The notes under the pieces were generated by a model, which was given only the letters and a program-made list of their open reading frames with translations, made no database searches and had not been told where the DNA came from. From Climacteris rufus (lineage: Eukaryota; Chordata; Aves; Passeriformes; Climacteridae), in contig VZRZ01004841.1 of NCBI GenBank assembly GCA_013398175.1, positions 62,001-126,000 of the forward strand: a DNA stretch of 64,000 bases, given 5' to 3'. The position numbers and the translations under genes were made by a program. Below, piece after piece: positions 46,314-58,755 of the stretch (positions are counted from its first letter, which is position 1; the number at the start of each line of letters is the position of its first letter).

Positions 46314-47581
46314 CTGCAGGTCCACAATAACCAAAATTAAATTTTCAGGTAGTTACAAGAGTTTAAAAAACCCCCAAAAAAATCCCCAAACCATGAAGAG
46401 CCTGAAAGCATACTAAGAGTTATCATCTAAATTTATATTCCTGCGAGGGACTCTCACATGAATAGACTGTAAAGGAAGACACCAAAGGGATTACGTGTGT
46501 GGATAAACTCTGTGGTACTGAGCAGCATTTTCACTCTAGATGAAATACCGTACTTTGAAGACTGAGGAAAACATTGAAAAAATGAACTCTGTCAACTTGA
46601 CATTAAGTTCACTTGCATTTGTTACAGTCTCTCTTTGAGAGACTGCACTTGACCCACCAGATGTTATGGTTGGCTGTCTGCTACTTACAGCCTTTGCATG
46701 TACATATTGTCTGTGTCTGTTCAAAGCAAATGAAGAATGTACACATTGAGTTAAAAGGTATTTATTCTTTTTAGGAAGCTTCTCTAAATTTAAGTGATCA
46801 GCATTATATCCAATGCAATGGCTATCACTTTTGTGGTACTGATCAGAGGTGTGTCTTTAAACTAAAAATCAACCTTGAAAAAAAAATAAAATAATCTCCT
46901 GTTGGTAGATGGATTGGCAATTAAATGTGCCTAGGTCAAACATAAGTACTAACATGGTTTGCAGAGCTTATCCTTGTTAGGAGTATAACCTATTAAAAGC
47001 TTTAGGAATAATCAACTTTAGGATGTATTTAGAAGCATTAGACCTTTCAAAGTACTACATAAATATGCACTAATGAATCAATGTTAATTAATAATGCCCT
47101 TGCTGAATTAAATTAGATCTGTCTTGCAGTTTATTTTCTCCAGTGACTTTTATTCAACAAGTAAACGAAACGGGGTTTGTGGAAGATCAAGCAGAAACAA
47201 GAGAAAAATATAATCCAAAGGCATCCAAAGAATCCTATGAAGTGCAATTAAAAATAGTAACAATAATACAGACTAGTCACTGATACATATCCCCTTAGTG
47301 CTATGAAGTACATAGACTTCACCTGCCACACTCAACATTCATTTCAGCTACTCTGGTTAGATTTATTTAGGTAGTATTTTCCATGTTTGAAAATTGCCTG
47401 TAATTTCTGCCCCCCACCCCAAAAGAAAACAAAACAAAAAAAAAAACAACAAAACAGCAAAAGTAATTAAAGGTAGCTGGCTCTTTGTACAGACATGACA
47501 GCATGAAATAAATAGTTAAATTCTTAAAGAGGGGTAAAAATATAACAAGTTGGAAGAAACCTGAGTTTTCTTCCTTTTTAC
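46314..47581 (-). other. SYNE1: Intron w14-w15
   Basis: 1.27 kb. An A-rich patch lies at 47409-47465 (CCCCACCCC then AAAACAAAAC-type repeats). No exon. Confidence 0.76.
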
Positions 47582-47734
47582 CTTTGTTTTGCTGCAGAGT
47601 TCCTGGTAACTGCTCTGAAGGTCTTGAATGTTGTTCTTCAGAGTCACATCATTCACCAGATCAAAAAGTGCCTCTCCCTTTTCAATCACTGACTTTATTG
47701 AGGGCTCATGAGACAGAACAGTCTGTTGTATGGA
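47582..47734 (-). CDS. SYNE1: SYNE1 exon w14, spectrin-repeat segment
   Basis: Fifty-one codons, phase 0 to 0, SIQQTVLSHEPSIKSV to LCSKTK. LSHEPSIKSVIEKGEALFDLV is the helix-B type opening, and DLQSSYQELCSK ends helix C. The acceptor is TTTATAG and the donor GTAAAA. Confidence 0.93.
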
Positions 47735-48902
47735 CTATAAAGCAAGCAAGAATTAAAATATAGCTAGTGATCACTGAAGATGTATTTCACTAACTTCCCT
47801 TTGTTCTGAAGCACAGCCTTCTACCTTTGCTTACCAGTGCAGGACTTGTTTCTCAGGCATACCCTGAGACAACAACTTTGCACACATCTAAAAACAATTG
47901 ATCTTTTTGTGAGTGGCTAGTAGCATGACAGTCTGGAGCTGGTGAAGCAAAGGAAGTTCATATATATGAAGGGTCCAGTGCTAGGGATAAAACTTGATCA
48001 GAGGAACTAATTATGAAAATAGGTGGGAAAGTATCACCAAAGCCATTCCCTTAGTGAGAAGGCACGTAGATGAGTGCCTAGCACTGTACTCTCAGGAGTG
48101 CAACTCCCCGACCATGTAGAAAGCAAGCACACAGCTATGACATACAACTTTGAGTAGGGAAGCTGGCAAGGGGTAGTGGGCAGCTAAAGAAAGCAAGCCA
48201 CAATGCTGTGTAGGTACTGCTCAGCAATTACCAAAACATTGGTTTGTTAACATTTTTTTAGCCACAAATATAATATGGACCACTATGAGTAGAGTTAACT
48301 CCACCTCAGCCAGACCCAGTACACATTTCATGAAACATTTGTAATTCTGGAATATTTTACAAAAACATCATTAGAAGAAGAAATTGCATTTGCTGGCAAA
48401 TTTTCTACTCATTTCTGTGACTGGAAAATAACCTCAGACCTTTCAGTAAAATCCTAACTAAAAACATAGGAGGTCATAGCAGCTAACTGTCTTGGGTATC
48501 AATTGAGCTGGGACATCCAGCTTTAACCAGAAAGCTGCTTAAGTCAATGTAAACAGAGACAATGTCTGAAGTGAAGAAAGACCAACTGATTTCTATCTTC
48601 ACTTAAACAGAAACAAATTCTGTTGAGTTCAACGCAATACTCATGTGTGCTCATAAAAGAATTTTGCTCTATAACAGGAAATTTTCAGCTGTGGAAGCCC
48701 TTTTAGGACATTCACATTTCAAATCCAGAGGCTCAGTCTGTTTTGTAGAGACAAGTATCATGCATGTTTTTGTTGATGCTGACTGGAACATCTAGATCAG
48801 AAACATCTCATGTATCTATTGAAGAAACTTGGACACCTGATCAGAGGATTTATTGAGAATCACTGGATTAAAATCAATTAAAATGAAATAACCCCTTTTT
48901 AC
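47735..48902 (-). other. SYNE1: Intron w13-w14
   Basis: 1.17 kb, no element recognised. Confidence 0.76.
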
Positions 48903-49229
48903 CTTGTATTTGGACAATTGTGCTTTCTTCTCATAGAGTTCACTCTTTGGCTCTACTGGAGCATGTAAGATGGCTTGGTACTCCATAACCCATTGAGTCT
49001 GTGCCTTATACTTGTCTGAGAACTCCTTTACCAGTTGAAGACACTTCTCTGAAGTCATGTGCTCTTTTCTGATGGAGCCAGCCAGCTCTTCCAGCTGTTC
49101 CACATGATCTCCAATTTCTTTTCTTAACTGGTCAACTTCATTTTCTTCCATGTATTTCATAGCTCGCTCCCCCTTCTCACGAGCTGATTTCAATAAACTG
49201 TGGCCTATGTCCATATCACTCAATAGCAG
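48903..49229 (-). CDS. SYNE1: SYNE1 exon w13, full spectrin repeat
   Basis: 109 codons, phase 0 to 0, about one full repeat: LLLSDMDIGHSLLKSAREKG, the acidic stretch VDQLRKEIGDHVEQLEEL, QTQWVMEYQAIL with its Trp, ending ELYEKKAQLSKYK. The acceptor is CCTTCACAG and the donor GTAAAA. Confidence 0.94.
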
Positions 49230-49985
49230 CTGTGAAGGAAGTATTGGTTAACAGAAAATGTATGAAAATTCTTGCCTATTTTTCTTCTCTTTTTAAAAAT
49301 TCATTGTAGTTCCTTTACCTAGAGGCTAACAATATTTTTTTAAATTTTGCAATGGACACAGAAGGAATTTCTAGGGAAAGTGAGTGGACTTTTCAGTATA
49401 AAATTGCCAGGAGTTAAGGTGGGTCAGGCTAGAAGGAATCAGATAAAGCAATTCTGCTCTGCACAAGGCTTGTGAATTTAAAAAGAGAAGCAGAGGGCTC
49501 TCAGGAGAGGATTTGTACTCCAAATTCTGGAATAGATGAAAGCTTTCCCTTAGCGTATTATGTTTAAGCTGCTTAAGCTGCAGGACATACGGAAAGCTCA
49601 TCTATAACTTTGAAATGAAACATCAGTTCTACTACTGTTTCAATGAAGAGAAATAGGAAGCACTTCTTGCCACTGTGCATAGAAAAGATACAGTGCACAA
49701 GAAAATGTACTTGTGAGAAGAATTTAAGTTTTAACCTTACACTAAACAAATACAAGCATGTCTTATGGAAGGACAGGATTATATTATTTAGGACTATTTA
49801 TAGCCTCAACAGCCAATCTGTGATCTAACAAGACATGAGAGCAGAAAGTTATATACTGTGTGGTCTTATCCCATGTTCTCTGGGGAAGGTAAAGTCAGAA
49901 TTTTGAGCAGCTGTTAAAGATGCATGTTAAAATACAACCTCATTTTGGTGAACAGAAACAAACATTGCATTTAAGAAAGCTGTAC
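49230..49985 (-). other. SYNE1: Intron w12-w13
   Basis: 756 bp, no element recognised. Confidence 0.78.
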
Positions 49986-50156
49986 CTCTAGTTTCTGCAC
50001 TTTTTTCTCCATTGCTGTTTTATCAACCACGTCAAATTTGGTGATCACATTTTTGAAGTTCTTGTTAGTACCTCCATACCAATTTGTGTAAGCACTAAAA
50101 GACAATTCTGACTCCTCCATACAGCGTATTTCTTCTTCCAGAAACTTTACTTGCTC
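49986..50156 (-). CDS. SYNE1: SYNE1 exon w12, spectrin-repeat segment; source of an intronic copy
   Basis: Fifty-seven codons, phase 0 to 0: EQVKFLEEEIRCMEESE, then YTNWYGGTNKNFKNV, ending EKKVQKLE. The acceptor is CTGTTTGAAG and the donor GTACAG. Its last 33 codons have a partial intronic copy about 4.3 kb further downstream (45682-45779). The human counterpart as I recall it diverges strongly in the DKTAMEKK part, so this half of the exon evolves fast. Confidence 0.93.
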
Positions 50157-50823
50157 CTTCAAACAGATATGGAGGGTAGGGGGAAGAAATAGGGACCACC
50201 CATTATTGCTATTGGCCAAAGATAACAACTAATTGCTATTTATTGATAAAATCTGTTATACAAAGATTAAACATATAGGCTTTGAGTCCTTTCATAAATA
50301 GTACATAATTCTTACAGGGCTTTTGTCAGGGTGTACATACGGCAATCAATAATGCTAAAACTGAGCTAATACTAAACACTGAAAATGTACTCACATTTTG
50401 AACATTGAATTGTGACTTGTGATTACAGTATTATGAGACAATTACTACTTAAAGTAACCTGAAGACTGCACCTAACCAAATCAAATTTTCCCCATACTTA
50501 TGTGTATCAGTGGCAACCTGAAAATATTTCTCTAGAGGTCAATTAGCATTCAAACATACTTTTTTCTGAATTTCTCCGCTGAAACTATCAAAAAAGATAG
50601 TAGCAGGGCATTATACCGCACTATCCTGATTATGTTTCTGTAATATATTTAATCAAATGAAATCTACATGTGTGTATATATACAAATGTGTATGTGAATG
50701 TTATACTATTGAGGCTACAGTAATGAAAAAAACTCTGATAAAGTCTAATTAGAAAAGTCTGTTTGTATTCGCTTCTTAACTGAAAATTTATGATGTTACA
50801 ATGAATTAATTTTCATTCCTTAC
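50157..50823 (-). other. SYNE1: Intron w11-w12
   Basis: 667 bp with nothing recognised. Confidence 0.78.
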
Positions 50824-50979
50824 CAAGACATAAAGAAGAAGAGTTTGGTAGCGAGATGTAAGCTGTGTAGTCTGACTTCCCATTCTACTTGCAGGGAGAT
50901 TTTCCTCTAGAATTTGCTGAGCCAATACCCCAACTTCCTCTACATCATCTTTGTAGATTGTAATGTCTTCATGCCACTT
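50824..50979 (-). CDS. SYNE1: SYNE1 exon w11, spectrin-repeat segment
   Basis: Fifty-two codons, phase 0 to 0. KWHEDITIYKDDVEEVG is helix A with its Trp, and TTQLTSRYQTLLLYVL is the helix-C end with the L-x-x-RY motif. The acceptor is CTCATAG and the donor GTAAGG. The donor side follows directly into the w12 EQVKFLEEE run, as in human. Confidence 0.93.
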
Positions 50980-51698
50980 CTATGAGTAAGAAATTATCAA
51001 ACTTATATGACCGATTCAAACATCTTAAACATATCAGGAATTGTAACTAAGTCAGGAAATCATTGGAAAGGAAAACAAACATATGGCTGTAAACATTCAT
51101 TTACAACTGGAAAATAAAACAGAATCCAATGAAGGTTAATGTAACTGATATGCTGGAAGGTTTTTCATCCCATATGGACTGCATCTCATTACAACCAATT
51201 CAATACTTTTTGTATTTTTTTTCCCCCTCGAAAAATAATAATAGAAATGCAATCTGGACTTCCTTTAGATTTCACCTGTAAAGTGTAACCTGGAACTTTT
51301 TCAAATCTGCTTCCTGTATTTATTCAGAACTATGTCTTCTCCTTGCCGTGACTAAAGGAGAATTATTACATTGACACAGTAGAGACTTCATAACACAGTT
51401 GGACATATTTTACTCTTTTCCATTCCAGTGCCAATCTTTGTACCCAGTTACATCTTCACACACCTCAGAGCATATGAATTCCAGATCTCCCTGCAAGATT
51501 TCAACATTGTTATAGCCATACCTCTACCAGTAAAATGAGAGGAACCTGGATCCAAAAGCACAAAGTTCTCTAGGATTCATTTTAGTCACCACCTCAGGAT
51601 AAATTGAAAGCTTGCTCTCTTTTTCACAGTGCAACCATGAATTGACATGGAAAACTCACATTATTTTGTTTAAGGAATGCCTTAACTATATTCTTTAC
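50980..51698 (-). other. SYNE1: Intron w10-w11
   Basis: 719 bp, AT-rich; no element recognised. Confidence 0.78.
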
Positions 51699-52016
51699 CT
51701 TCATTTGTTGAAGCTGCATCTCCTTTGTTGTTCTCCCAGAACTCCTCCCAGTCCTGATGGCAACCTTCGCCTCCAGGTTTGTTAACCAGTCATTAACCTT
51801 CTGAAATTTTTTCTCCATTAGTCTCAGTCTGCTCACAGTGGCATTTAATTGGCTTCTTGCTTCAGAAAGCCTGTGCTGATAAACTTGCCAATCCTGCTGT
51901 AAGGATTCCAGGGCTCTGTCTTCTACCTGGGGGATACCCCAGGGAATTACCTCCTCTCTGGCATGGACAGCAGCATTCAATAACGCTTGTCCCTCTGCAC
52001 AGTGGACCTGCAGCTC
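51699..52016 (-). CDS. SYNE1: SYNE1 exon w10, spectrin repeat with basic linker
   Basis: 106 codons, phase 0 to 0, almost one whole repeat. It runs from ELQVHCAEGQALLN through ALESLQQDWQVYQHRLSEAR and RLRLMEKKFQKVNDWL to the basic, Ser/Thr-containing stretch RTGRSSGRTTKE, ending LQQMK. The basic stretch keeps its charge in human (as recalled), so it is a conserved solvent-exposed linker rather than helix core. The acceptor is CTTTACAG and the donor GTAAAG. Confidence 0.94.
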
Positions 52017-53588
52017 CTGTAAAGGCAAAGTTACAGTTATATTCCCCATATTAACAGCTTTCATTCACGTATGGCAAAAACCCCCTTGGTTCCACTTAAG
52101 ACAGCAATGCATTCCCTTTTGTTATCTATGGTTAAACATATAATGGAGAGAGTCTTATCTCTAGTAAAACCAATGACAGCATGCTCACTTACAAAGCAAA
52201 CCAAATATCCCTATTATTGACAAGTGAACTGCAGAAAATTACTGAAAAAGCATGCTTTGAATTCTTCCCCCTCCTGCCTGAGCCAGCATGGGATGGATGC
52301 AATCCATTCACCACAGCCTTAAATTCAAAACTTTCCAGATGTGGAAAGCAGACTGTAAGACGGATGCTAAAATTGAATCTCTTTAAAAACAGAGGCTTGT
52401 GTCGCACGGGACACGAAAGAAAGATGCAGACATGCGTTGAAGAGAGAGAGAGAGCCAAAACTGTGGGCCAAAAAGCTTGGCAGGACTCTCCTCCCAGACC
52501 CCGCACTTTATTTTATATCCTCTTAGAAACCACAGGGATTGGAGGGAGAAATTGCCACCTTTCCATCACAGTGGTCAAAAGAAATATCCATCAAATTTCT
52601 CTGCCCAGGAGAAAGGAATGCAAACAATAGAACACAGTTAGGAAAACATAGCTATGTTTACAGAGAATGTGTGAGAAACTGTTACAGAAGAATGAAAACA
52701 TCGAAGAACTGCAAAACTCAGGGCAACAGGCTTCAATCTTTTAAAATAAACAAACCTATTTATTTTTCCACATGTTTGAGGCAACACTCCAGACTAATTT
52801 TTGGTACCCTCTCCTGGACATGTATGGAATTTTCATGCTTATTAGAATTTAATTAGAAAGTATGAAGTGATTCATACTGATTAGACAACATAAGCAGGAA
52901 ATTACCTTAACAAAACACAGTTGTGTTTCATCTTAGATTGCATTTGAGATATATATCTACATTTACAATATGGGTTTCATAAAGTAACTATAATAAGCAG
53001 AAATATATGCAGAGTCCCTGAACATATAAAGATGTTCTCAGTATCCTGCATAAGGCAACAAACATTTCATATCTCAAATACAGACTTTGTGCTCCTTCAA
53101 CAACAGGTATTAAAGCATTTTAAGTCAGCTTAAGATAATAACTGGGGAATAACTGAAGTACTATAGGTTCACCTTTCACTGTCACCGTAGCCTTGCTACC
53201 TCACTATGGAAGCCAGCCTACATGACTGGAACTGCCTGAAAGTAGGTGCATCTGCACTGTAAGCAATGAAAGATGAAAAGCCAATGAAAAATCTTTCTAT
53301 ATTCTATGAAACACAGGGAAAAGAGGTAGACCAAGATCTAACACAAATTCAATACTTGCCAGAAAGAATTAGTATGCCTGGAGATTTCATTCAAGAACTG
53401 ATACTTCTTTCCAGAAACGAGCAACAATATTTCCACTACCTTTACTGAAACCAGTTTTGAGCAGCCAAGTGCTCATGTATAATGTGATTCCAAGTTGTTC
53501 TCAAGACATTTTTTGTCTGGCAATAAATGTTATCGTGTTATACAAGTAGGATTTTTTTTTTTTAAACTTACACTGTCACGTTATATAC
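52017..53588 (-). other. SYNE1: Intron w9-w10
   Basis: 1.57 kb. The stretch 52373-52640 has slightly higher GC, a (GA) run at 52440-52454 and CpG-containing words unlike its surroundings. It may be a transposon remnant, but I could not assign it. Confidence 0.65.
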
Positions 53589-53753
53589 CTGTAAATCTCT
53601 GAGTGTTGCCTCCTGTTCCTGGACATCACCATCAAGATGTGATAAAGAGTCAAGTTTTTCCTGTTCCTTCTCCAGCCATACTTCAAAGGCCTTCAAATTT
53701 CTTTGGTACTCTTGATGTAAGGTAAGCAAACCTTCAGCTTTTGTTACAGCCTC
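53589..53753 (-). CDS. SYNE1: SYNE1 exon w9, spectrin-repeat segment
   Basis: Fifty-five codons, phase 0 to 0, starting EAVTKAEGLLTLHQEYQ. Helix-A signature AFEVWLEKEQEKLDSL carries the Trp; the end is EATLRDLQ. The acceptor is ACATGCAG and the donor GTATAT. Confidence 0.94.
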
Positions 53754-55992
53754 CTGCATGTTAAAATATTTACAAATATGTATATCTATCTTAGTGTATT
53801 GTCAAACCAAGAAAACATAAAATATAAAACCATCAAGGGGAAAAGTTTGTATCTGATGCTGAACTTTCCTAGAATTCAAGAGTACTTGGATTCTGAAGAT
53901 GGCTTCATCAATTACAGGGAAAGAGAGGCACATGTAGATGTACAGACACTTATTCTAAAAGATTCTTCACATAAATTTGTGACTTCTGAGATTTAGAGTT
54001 TTGATCTGGGATTACTTTTAAATAACACCTTAATGTCTAATAACAAATTATTTTCTTGATTTTTGTATCAATTTAAATTAACTTTGCTGAAGTGATTAAT
54101 AAGCATATGAGCTTAGAAATTGCATTTTTTTTTTTGCAAGACTTTTTTTTTTTTTTTTTTGCAAATGGAATAGGAATCATCTATTAAGAGTGTCTACTAT
54201 CTTAGGTTTGATGACTACCCAAGTTCTTTGCCCGCAGTTCCTACAGAGCACAGTAAGATTACCAGTCTTCTGTGTTCGTGGGTGAGCAAGTTACAACAAT
54301 TTCACATCCCGGCACTAAAATATTACCATACCTGGAGTACAGAAGGAAAGGTTTCATATATTAGCACAAGACTAGTCTTTTTAAGTGCAAGAAAAACATA
54401 CTACATGTAATTCACAACTTCTAAGAAATTATGGGAATGGGGAATCAAGTTCTGATGGAGACAAGACAGGCTGCATCTGAGAGCAGCAGGCTCATAAGAA
54501 GACAGACACTTTAATAAACAGCAGCCATGAACCTACTGTCTGCTTTACCTTTTATTTCTAATAGGTCTGTCTAGTGGGAGAAAGGAAGAAAAAAGTATTA
54601 TCACATCTTTTACAAGGCCTGTCCATGCCCAGAAGTGGGAAGGGGGAAAGAGCATCCAGTTTTCTTGCCTCTCAACGGTGACTGTAGGGCATTATAGGTC
54701 TTGGTCTGCTCAGACTTGGGCCATAAACCCTTGGGGAATCTTGTCAGGTTTCCTGCCTTACCAAAGCATTATTGAAGTATTTGAGCATTCCTTACTTTTC
54801 AGCTATTTGTTTGGAAGTTTGAATTTCTTTCTAAGGGTTGATTGCACTCTTGACACTTAACATCATCACCAGAGCTGGGAATAGGGAAGACCAGTTGTCT
54901 GGGATATTAGGTGGAAGAGAAAGAAGGAACGCTTCTTGCTACATGAGGAAAGAGGTACGGAACTCTTGCCTGTGTGAACCACCATCCATTTCTTATTGTT
55001 CCTATGCTGTTGCTCAAGCTGAGCAAATATAAGCAGTCTGTACAGCTTTGTGCAGGAGGAAAAGGTAAAGGATAGAGCATCCCCATGCTAACAGGAATAC
55101 TAGGTATTTACCAGCACTTCTCAGGACATACGTATCTCTTTGGCAAACATGACCAATTTTATTCACAAGGTCAAAAGAAAGAGCATGGCAATTTTTGCAG
55201 TTGTGGAAGAGAGGACAACTTATTTTCGGTTTGAAAAACTGAATTTTGGCCCTTTCTACATGACAAACGTATCATTGAGACAAAAAAATTCAATTTTACT
55301 ACGCTGTTGTCTTGAAGTAAAGTTGGCCATCTGAGCATGCATGAGGCATTATTTAATTATCACAGAAAGTTGGGTTAACTGGAGATAATCACCTAGATTT
55401 AAATCTACCACCAGGTCTTTTATTATTTGTTCTTTATCTTATATCTTACACTAAACCTCATCCTGATTTTTATCTGTCTATGTCCTAATCTTTTCCAGCT
55501 ATACAATATCAATATTTATCAGTAAATGTAGTACTGATCATTCTTGTCTCATTATAGTCAGTTTACTTGCTAATAAGGTTTATATTCAATAATAAGTCTT
55601 TGTAGCTGTCAACCATTTGTGAATCACCCGACTGACTGGTAACACTTATTGCAAACATACACTTATGCTAATCACAGGTTCAAAGATTTTTTTCATCTTT
55701 TCAGTCACAATGGATAAAATTATATCTGTGCTGAATTCAATGAAACCTTTGACATGGAGCTCCTCAGACTGTTCTCCTGATGAATTTTTCAAATTTTTAG
55801 AACCCATCAGAAAAGATATGAAGCTCAGTACAGGAAGACAGATTTATTAATCACCCTAGTAGGTTTCTGTGACGTTACATTACAGCTGTCCCCAAACTCT
55901 TAATCCTCATTTAATTGTAAAATAAATGATCAGTGAAAGATTTTTTTCCTTGCTGTCAACTAAACAAGGAATGCTATCAAGAAAAACTGTAC
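53754..55992 (-). other. SYNE1: Intron w8-w9
   Basis: 2.2 kb. It contains paired poly-T tracts (54125-54160, listed separately); otherwise AT-rich and featureless. Confidence 0.75.
54125..54160. repeat. Two adjacent poly-T tracts
   Basis: Runs of about 11 and 18 T are separated by gcaagac, and both are followed by gcaa. It looks like a short duplication of a T-run with its flank. Length is likely polymorphic and error-prone in sequencing. Confidence 0.85.
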
Positions 55993-56136
55993 CTTTGTTC
56001 TTTCTCTGAGGAACTTATACCTCTCCTGAAGGTCTTGGAGCTCAAGCTGAGCAATGTAATGCTCAGCCATCCCCTTTCCTTTCACTTCAATTGTCTCCAA
56101 CAGGCTGTTGTGACTCAACACCTCTTCACTGAGTAG
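55993..56136 (-). CDS. SYNE1: SYNE1 exon w8, spectrin-repeat segment
   Basis: Forty-eight codons, phase 0 to 0: LLSEEVLSHNSLLETIEVKG, then AEHYIAQLELQDLQERY, ending RERTK. The intron between w8 and w7 is only 139 bp, the shortest in the window. The acceptor is TTTTGCAG and the donor GTACAG. Confidence 0.94.
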
Positions 56137-56275
56137 CTGCAAAATAGAAAGAGAAGAATACATAAAAGGCACCATTAAAACAAGACCGCAAATTAACCTT
56201 GCCAGTTACACAGGGTTTTTTATCACCTATAAGTTGATATGGATTTGTTGCTGATTTGTTGTAAATCAAACACAC

Positions 56276-56429
56276 CTTTGCTTTGCTAAGGGCAGCTGTT
56301 TTTTCTCTCAGTTCAGCATACTGCCTTTCAGAAGCATTCATACTTGCTTCTACATTTTCCATCCACCTGGAAAACTGATTAACATCTTCCTGGTAACTTG
56401 TCCATTTGGAGAGAGCTCCTTCCAGTTGA
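56276..56429 (-). CDS. SYNE1: SYNE1 exon w7, spectrin-repeat segment
   Basis: 154 nt: one base that completes the split Ser codon, then 51 codons. QLEGALSKWTSYQEDV and NQFSRWMENVEASM give two Trp residues at helix-A spacing; the end is AALSKAK. The acceptor is TTAATTACAG and the donor GTGTGT. Confidence 0.94.
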
Positions 56430-57292
56430 CTGTAATTAAAAAATACATATTTGTTGTGATAATGGAAGTTCCCATGCTATTTAAGCAGTGAGATATAGTC
56501 ATATACAGATAATCTAGATTATATTTATGAGAGAAATATATCACAAGATAAGCAGTCTGTTAAAATCCTACAGGTTTTAACTAGGATCACTGTTTGGCTA
56601 ATAAGGAGAAATTAATTTTCCAAACTTGGAATATTGAGTAGGTCTGTGACTTATGTAGCTAGCTGACATGTTCTAGGTTTAATAAATAAATTGCAACTGA
56701 AAGCATAAGACCCAGAATCAGAAGTTTTCTGTCCCTTCACATCCATCCAAAAGTTGCTGCATTCTAATGTTTAATTACCTTTGTTTCTTTAACTTGAAAC
56801 ATTTGCAACTAGTGATGCTCCACCAAAGAAGGCTACATTTTTTCCACTATATTTCTTTACTCTATGACTAGGAGCAGCACTATTGGATGCTGCAATTACA
56901 GTATGTTCTCTGGAATACTAGCAAGTGGAAAACCAGACAGGATCTTGACAGAGCAATCATTAATGTCCATGACAAAGTCTTGTCATTTCTGGGAAGGTTT
57001 CAAAACATCAAGTGCAACACAAACTAAAATACACAAGATTATGAACATGGAATCCAGTTTTAAGAGTATAGTGACAGTGAGTTAACAAAGCTTAGATAGC
57101 TTACAGTTTCCTCCTCTTCTTCTCCTTCAGATGAATATGTCATTTACAACCTCTAGACCTGCAGTGTTTGGCACATGCAATCAATTTGCATTAATTTGAC
57201 TCTTGCAATAATAAAATCCAGGGAATTATTTTTCAAAAGTTTTAACAGTGCTTTGTTGCTAAACATCATGCTGCACTTCATGCTCTTTTTAC
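56430..57292 (-). other. SYNE1: Intron w6-w7 (phase 2)
   Basis: 863 bp, AT-rich, with nothing recognised. Confidence 0.78.
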
Positions 57293-57465
57293 CTCTTGCA
57301 CTGGATACAAGCAGACAGCAGAGAAGCCCAGCTGTCCTTCAGATTTTGCAATTGCCCTTCAATCACTGGTACTCCCTCCATAGAAGTATTTTGCAGAACA
57401 GATTCACCTCTTGTAAGAACAATTTTCATTTGGACTTCTTTTTCTTGTTTCACTGCTAGCAGACC
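57293..57465 (-). CDS. SYNE1: SYNE1 exon w6, spectrin-repeat segment, phase-2 donor
   Basis: 173 nt: 57 codons plus two bases. It opens GLLAVKQEKEVQMK and closes SWASLLSACIQCK, with the last codon split AG|T (Ser) across the next intron. The acceptor is TTTTTAG and the donor GTAAAA. This is the first of four phase-2 introns in the window. Confidence 0.93.
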
Positions 57466-58590
57466 CTAAAAAGTGAGTATATATATTTTATTTTTATTAT
57501 TAACTGGGCATGAATATTCTTACTGGCTTTAATGGAACATGACCTGATGATATTTACCAGCTTGCGGTCAACTGCAAGATGGACAGTGGGGTTCACAGCT
57601 GGGCTTCACAAACAAAAGTGACTTTTAATGGGTATGTTCAGGCTATTAAAAAACCCCTTCGTTGACAGGGAACTTTTTATGGAATCTGTGCAGGTACTTA
57701 GAGTATATTAGAGAAGGTACTGTTCAGTGGAAAGGCTGACATTCCAAAGAAAATGTTATTTAGATGGAAAACAGGAGGATTCATTCACAGAGACAAGAAG
57801 ATGTAATGACAAAGCTCTAATACAGGGCTTAAATACAGTTCTACCACTCCAGGGTCTATTTGCAACATAAAAGTATCAATGTATAAACTCCATAGCCTGT
57901 CAGCAACGTCAGCCTAGGGACTCCAGCTCCTGGAGCTGCGCAGTTGCAAACTTACAGTTTCTAACACCATGTAAAGTCATGAAAAGCCTGAAAACATGAA
58001 CCCAAAAGACTGAATGAAAAAAAGCAAAAACATAATTTTAGTATTATGCTACAGTCTTTTGCTTTTTGATATATTCTTATAATTTTGAGGATTTTTTCTC
58101 AAAATCCAACATATCAATAACATGAAAATATTGTTTTCTGAATAGTGCTCTTTAACATTATTGTGCTCTTTTATCAGTAGATGCTGTTTTTTTAACTGTA
58201 GTCACCATTTTAAAAGCAAACTATTATAGGAAAAGGTTTTCTGAATCAACTGTATCACCTGCAAAATCTAGGAATACATATTAAAATATATTAAAATAAC
58301 AGAAGTGAATATGTTACTTCTTTCATTTAACCTCCAGTAACCACACATCTTTTGAGTACTTCAAGAATTTTCATATAAGCAGTTCTTAAGTCATTAAGGT
58401 CCTTATATGCTTCTTAGAGAAAAGGTCTAATAACATGCTATTTCTGCTTCAAATAGAGATATTTTTGAGTAAATTGAAAATCAGTATCTGAACAACAGTT
58501 ATGAGACTAATATGCAACAACTAAGTACCCTATATTTGTATTCTTCATATAGACCTAAAAAAAGCAGGTTTTGGACTCTTGTTTCCATAC
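57466..58590 (-). other. SYNE1: Intron w5-w6
   Basis: 1.1 kb AT-rich intron with no recognised element. Confidence 0.75.
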
Positions 58591-58755
58591 CTCTAGTTTT
58601 AACATCCGGCTGTCCAGAACACTCTTGTCTGCAGTGGGATGACAGTAGGAATCCAGCATGTGAACAGCATCAGCAACCCAGTCCTGGAGGTCCTTGACAC
58701 TCTGCGAGAACTGCTGGTGCTCTGCTACAATCCTATCCATTCTGGAAACTTTCTC
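58591..58755 (-). CDS. SYNE1: SYNE1 exon w5, spectrin-repeat segment
   Basis: Fifty-five codons, phase 0 to 0, EKVSRMDRIVAEHQQF to RMLKLE. The DLQDWVADAVHML motif is the Trp-bearing helix A, and the block SYCHPTADKSVLDS is almost unchanged from the human protein as I recall it. The acceptor is GAATTGCAG and the donor GTATGG. Confidence 0.94.

Noticed and set aside
52373..52640. LTR or other element in the w9-w10 intron
   Set aside because: Composition differs from the flanks, but I could not match it to a family or find termini, so it is not listed as an element.
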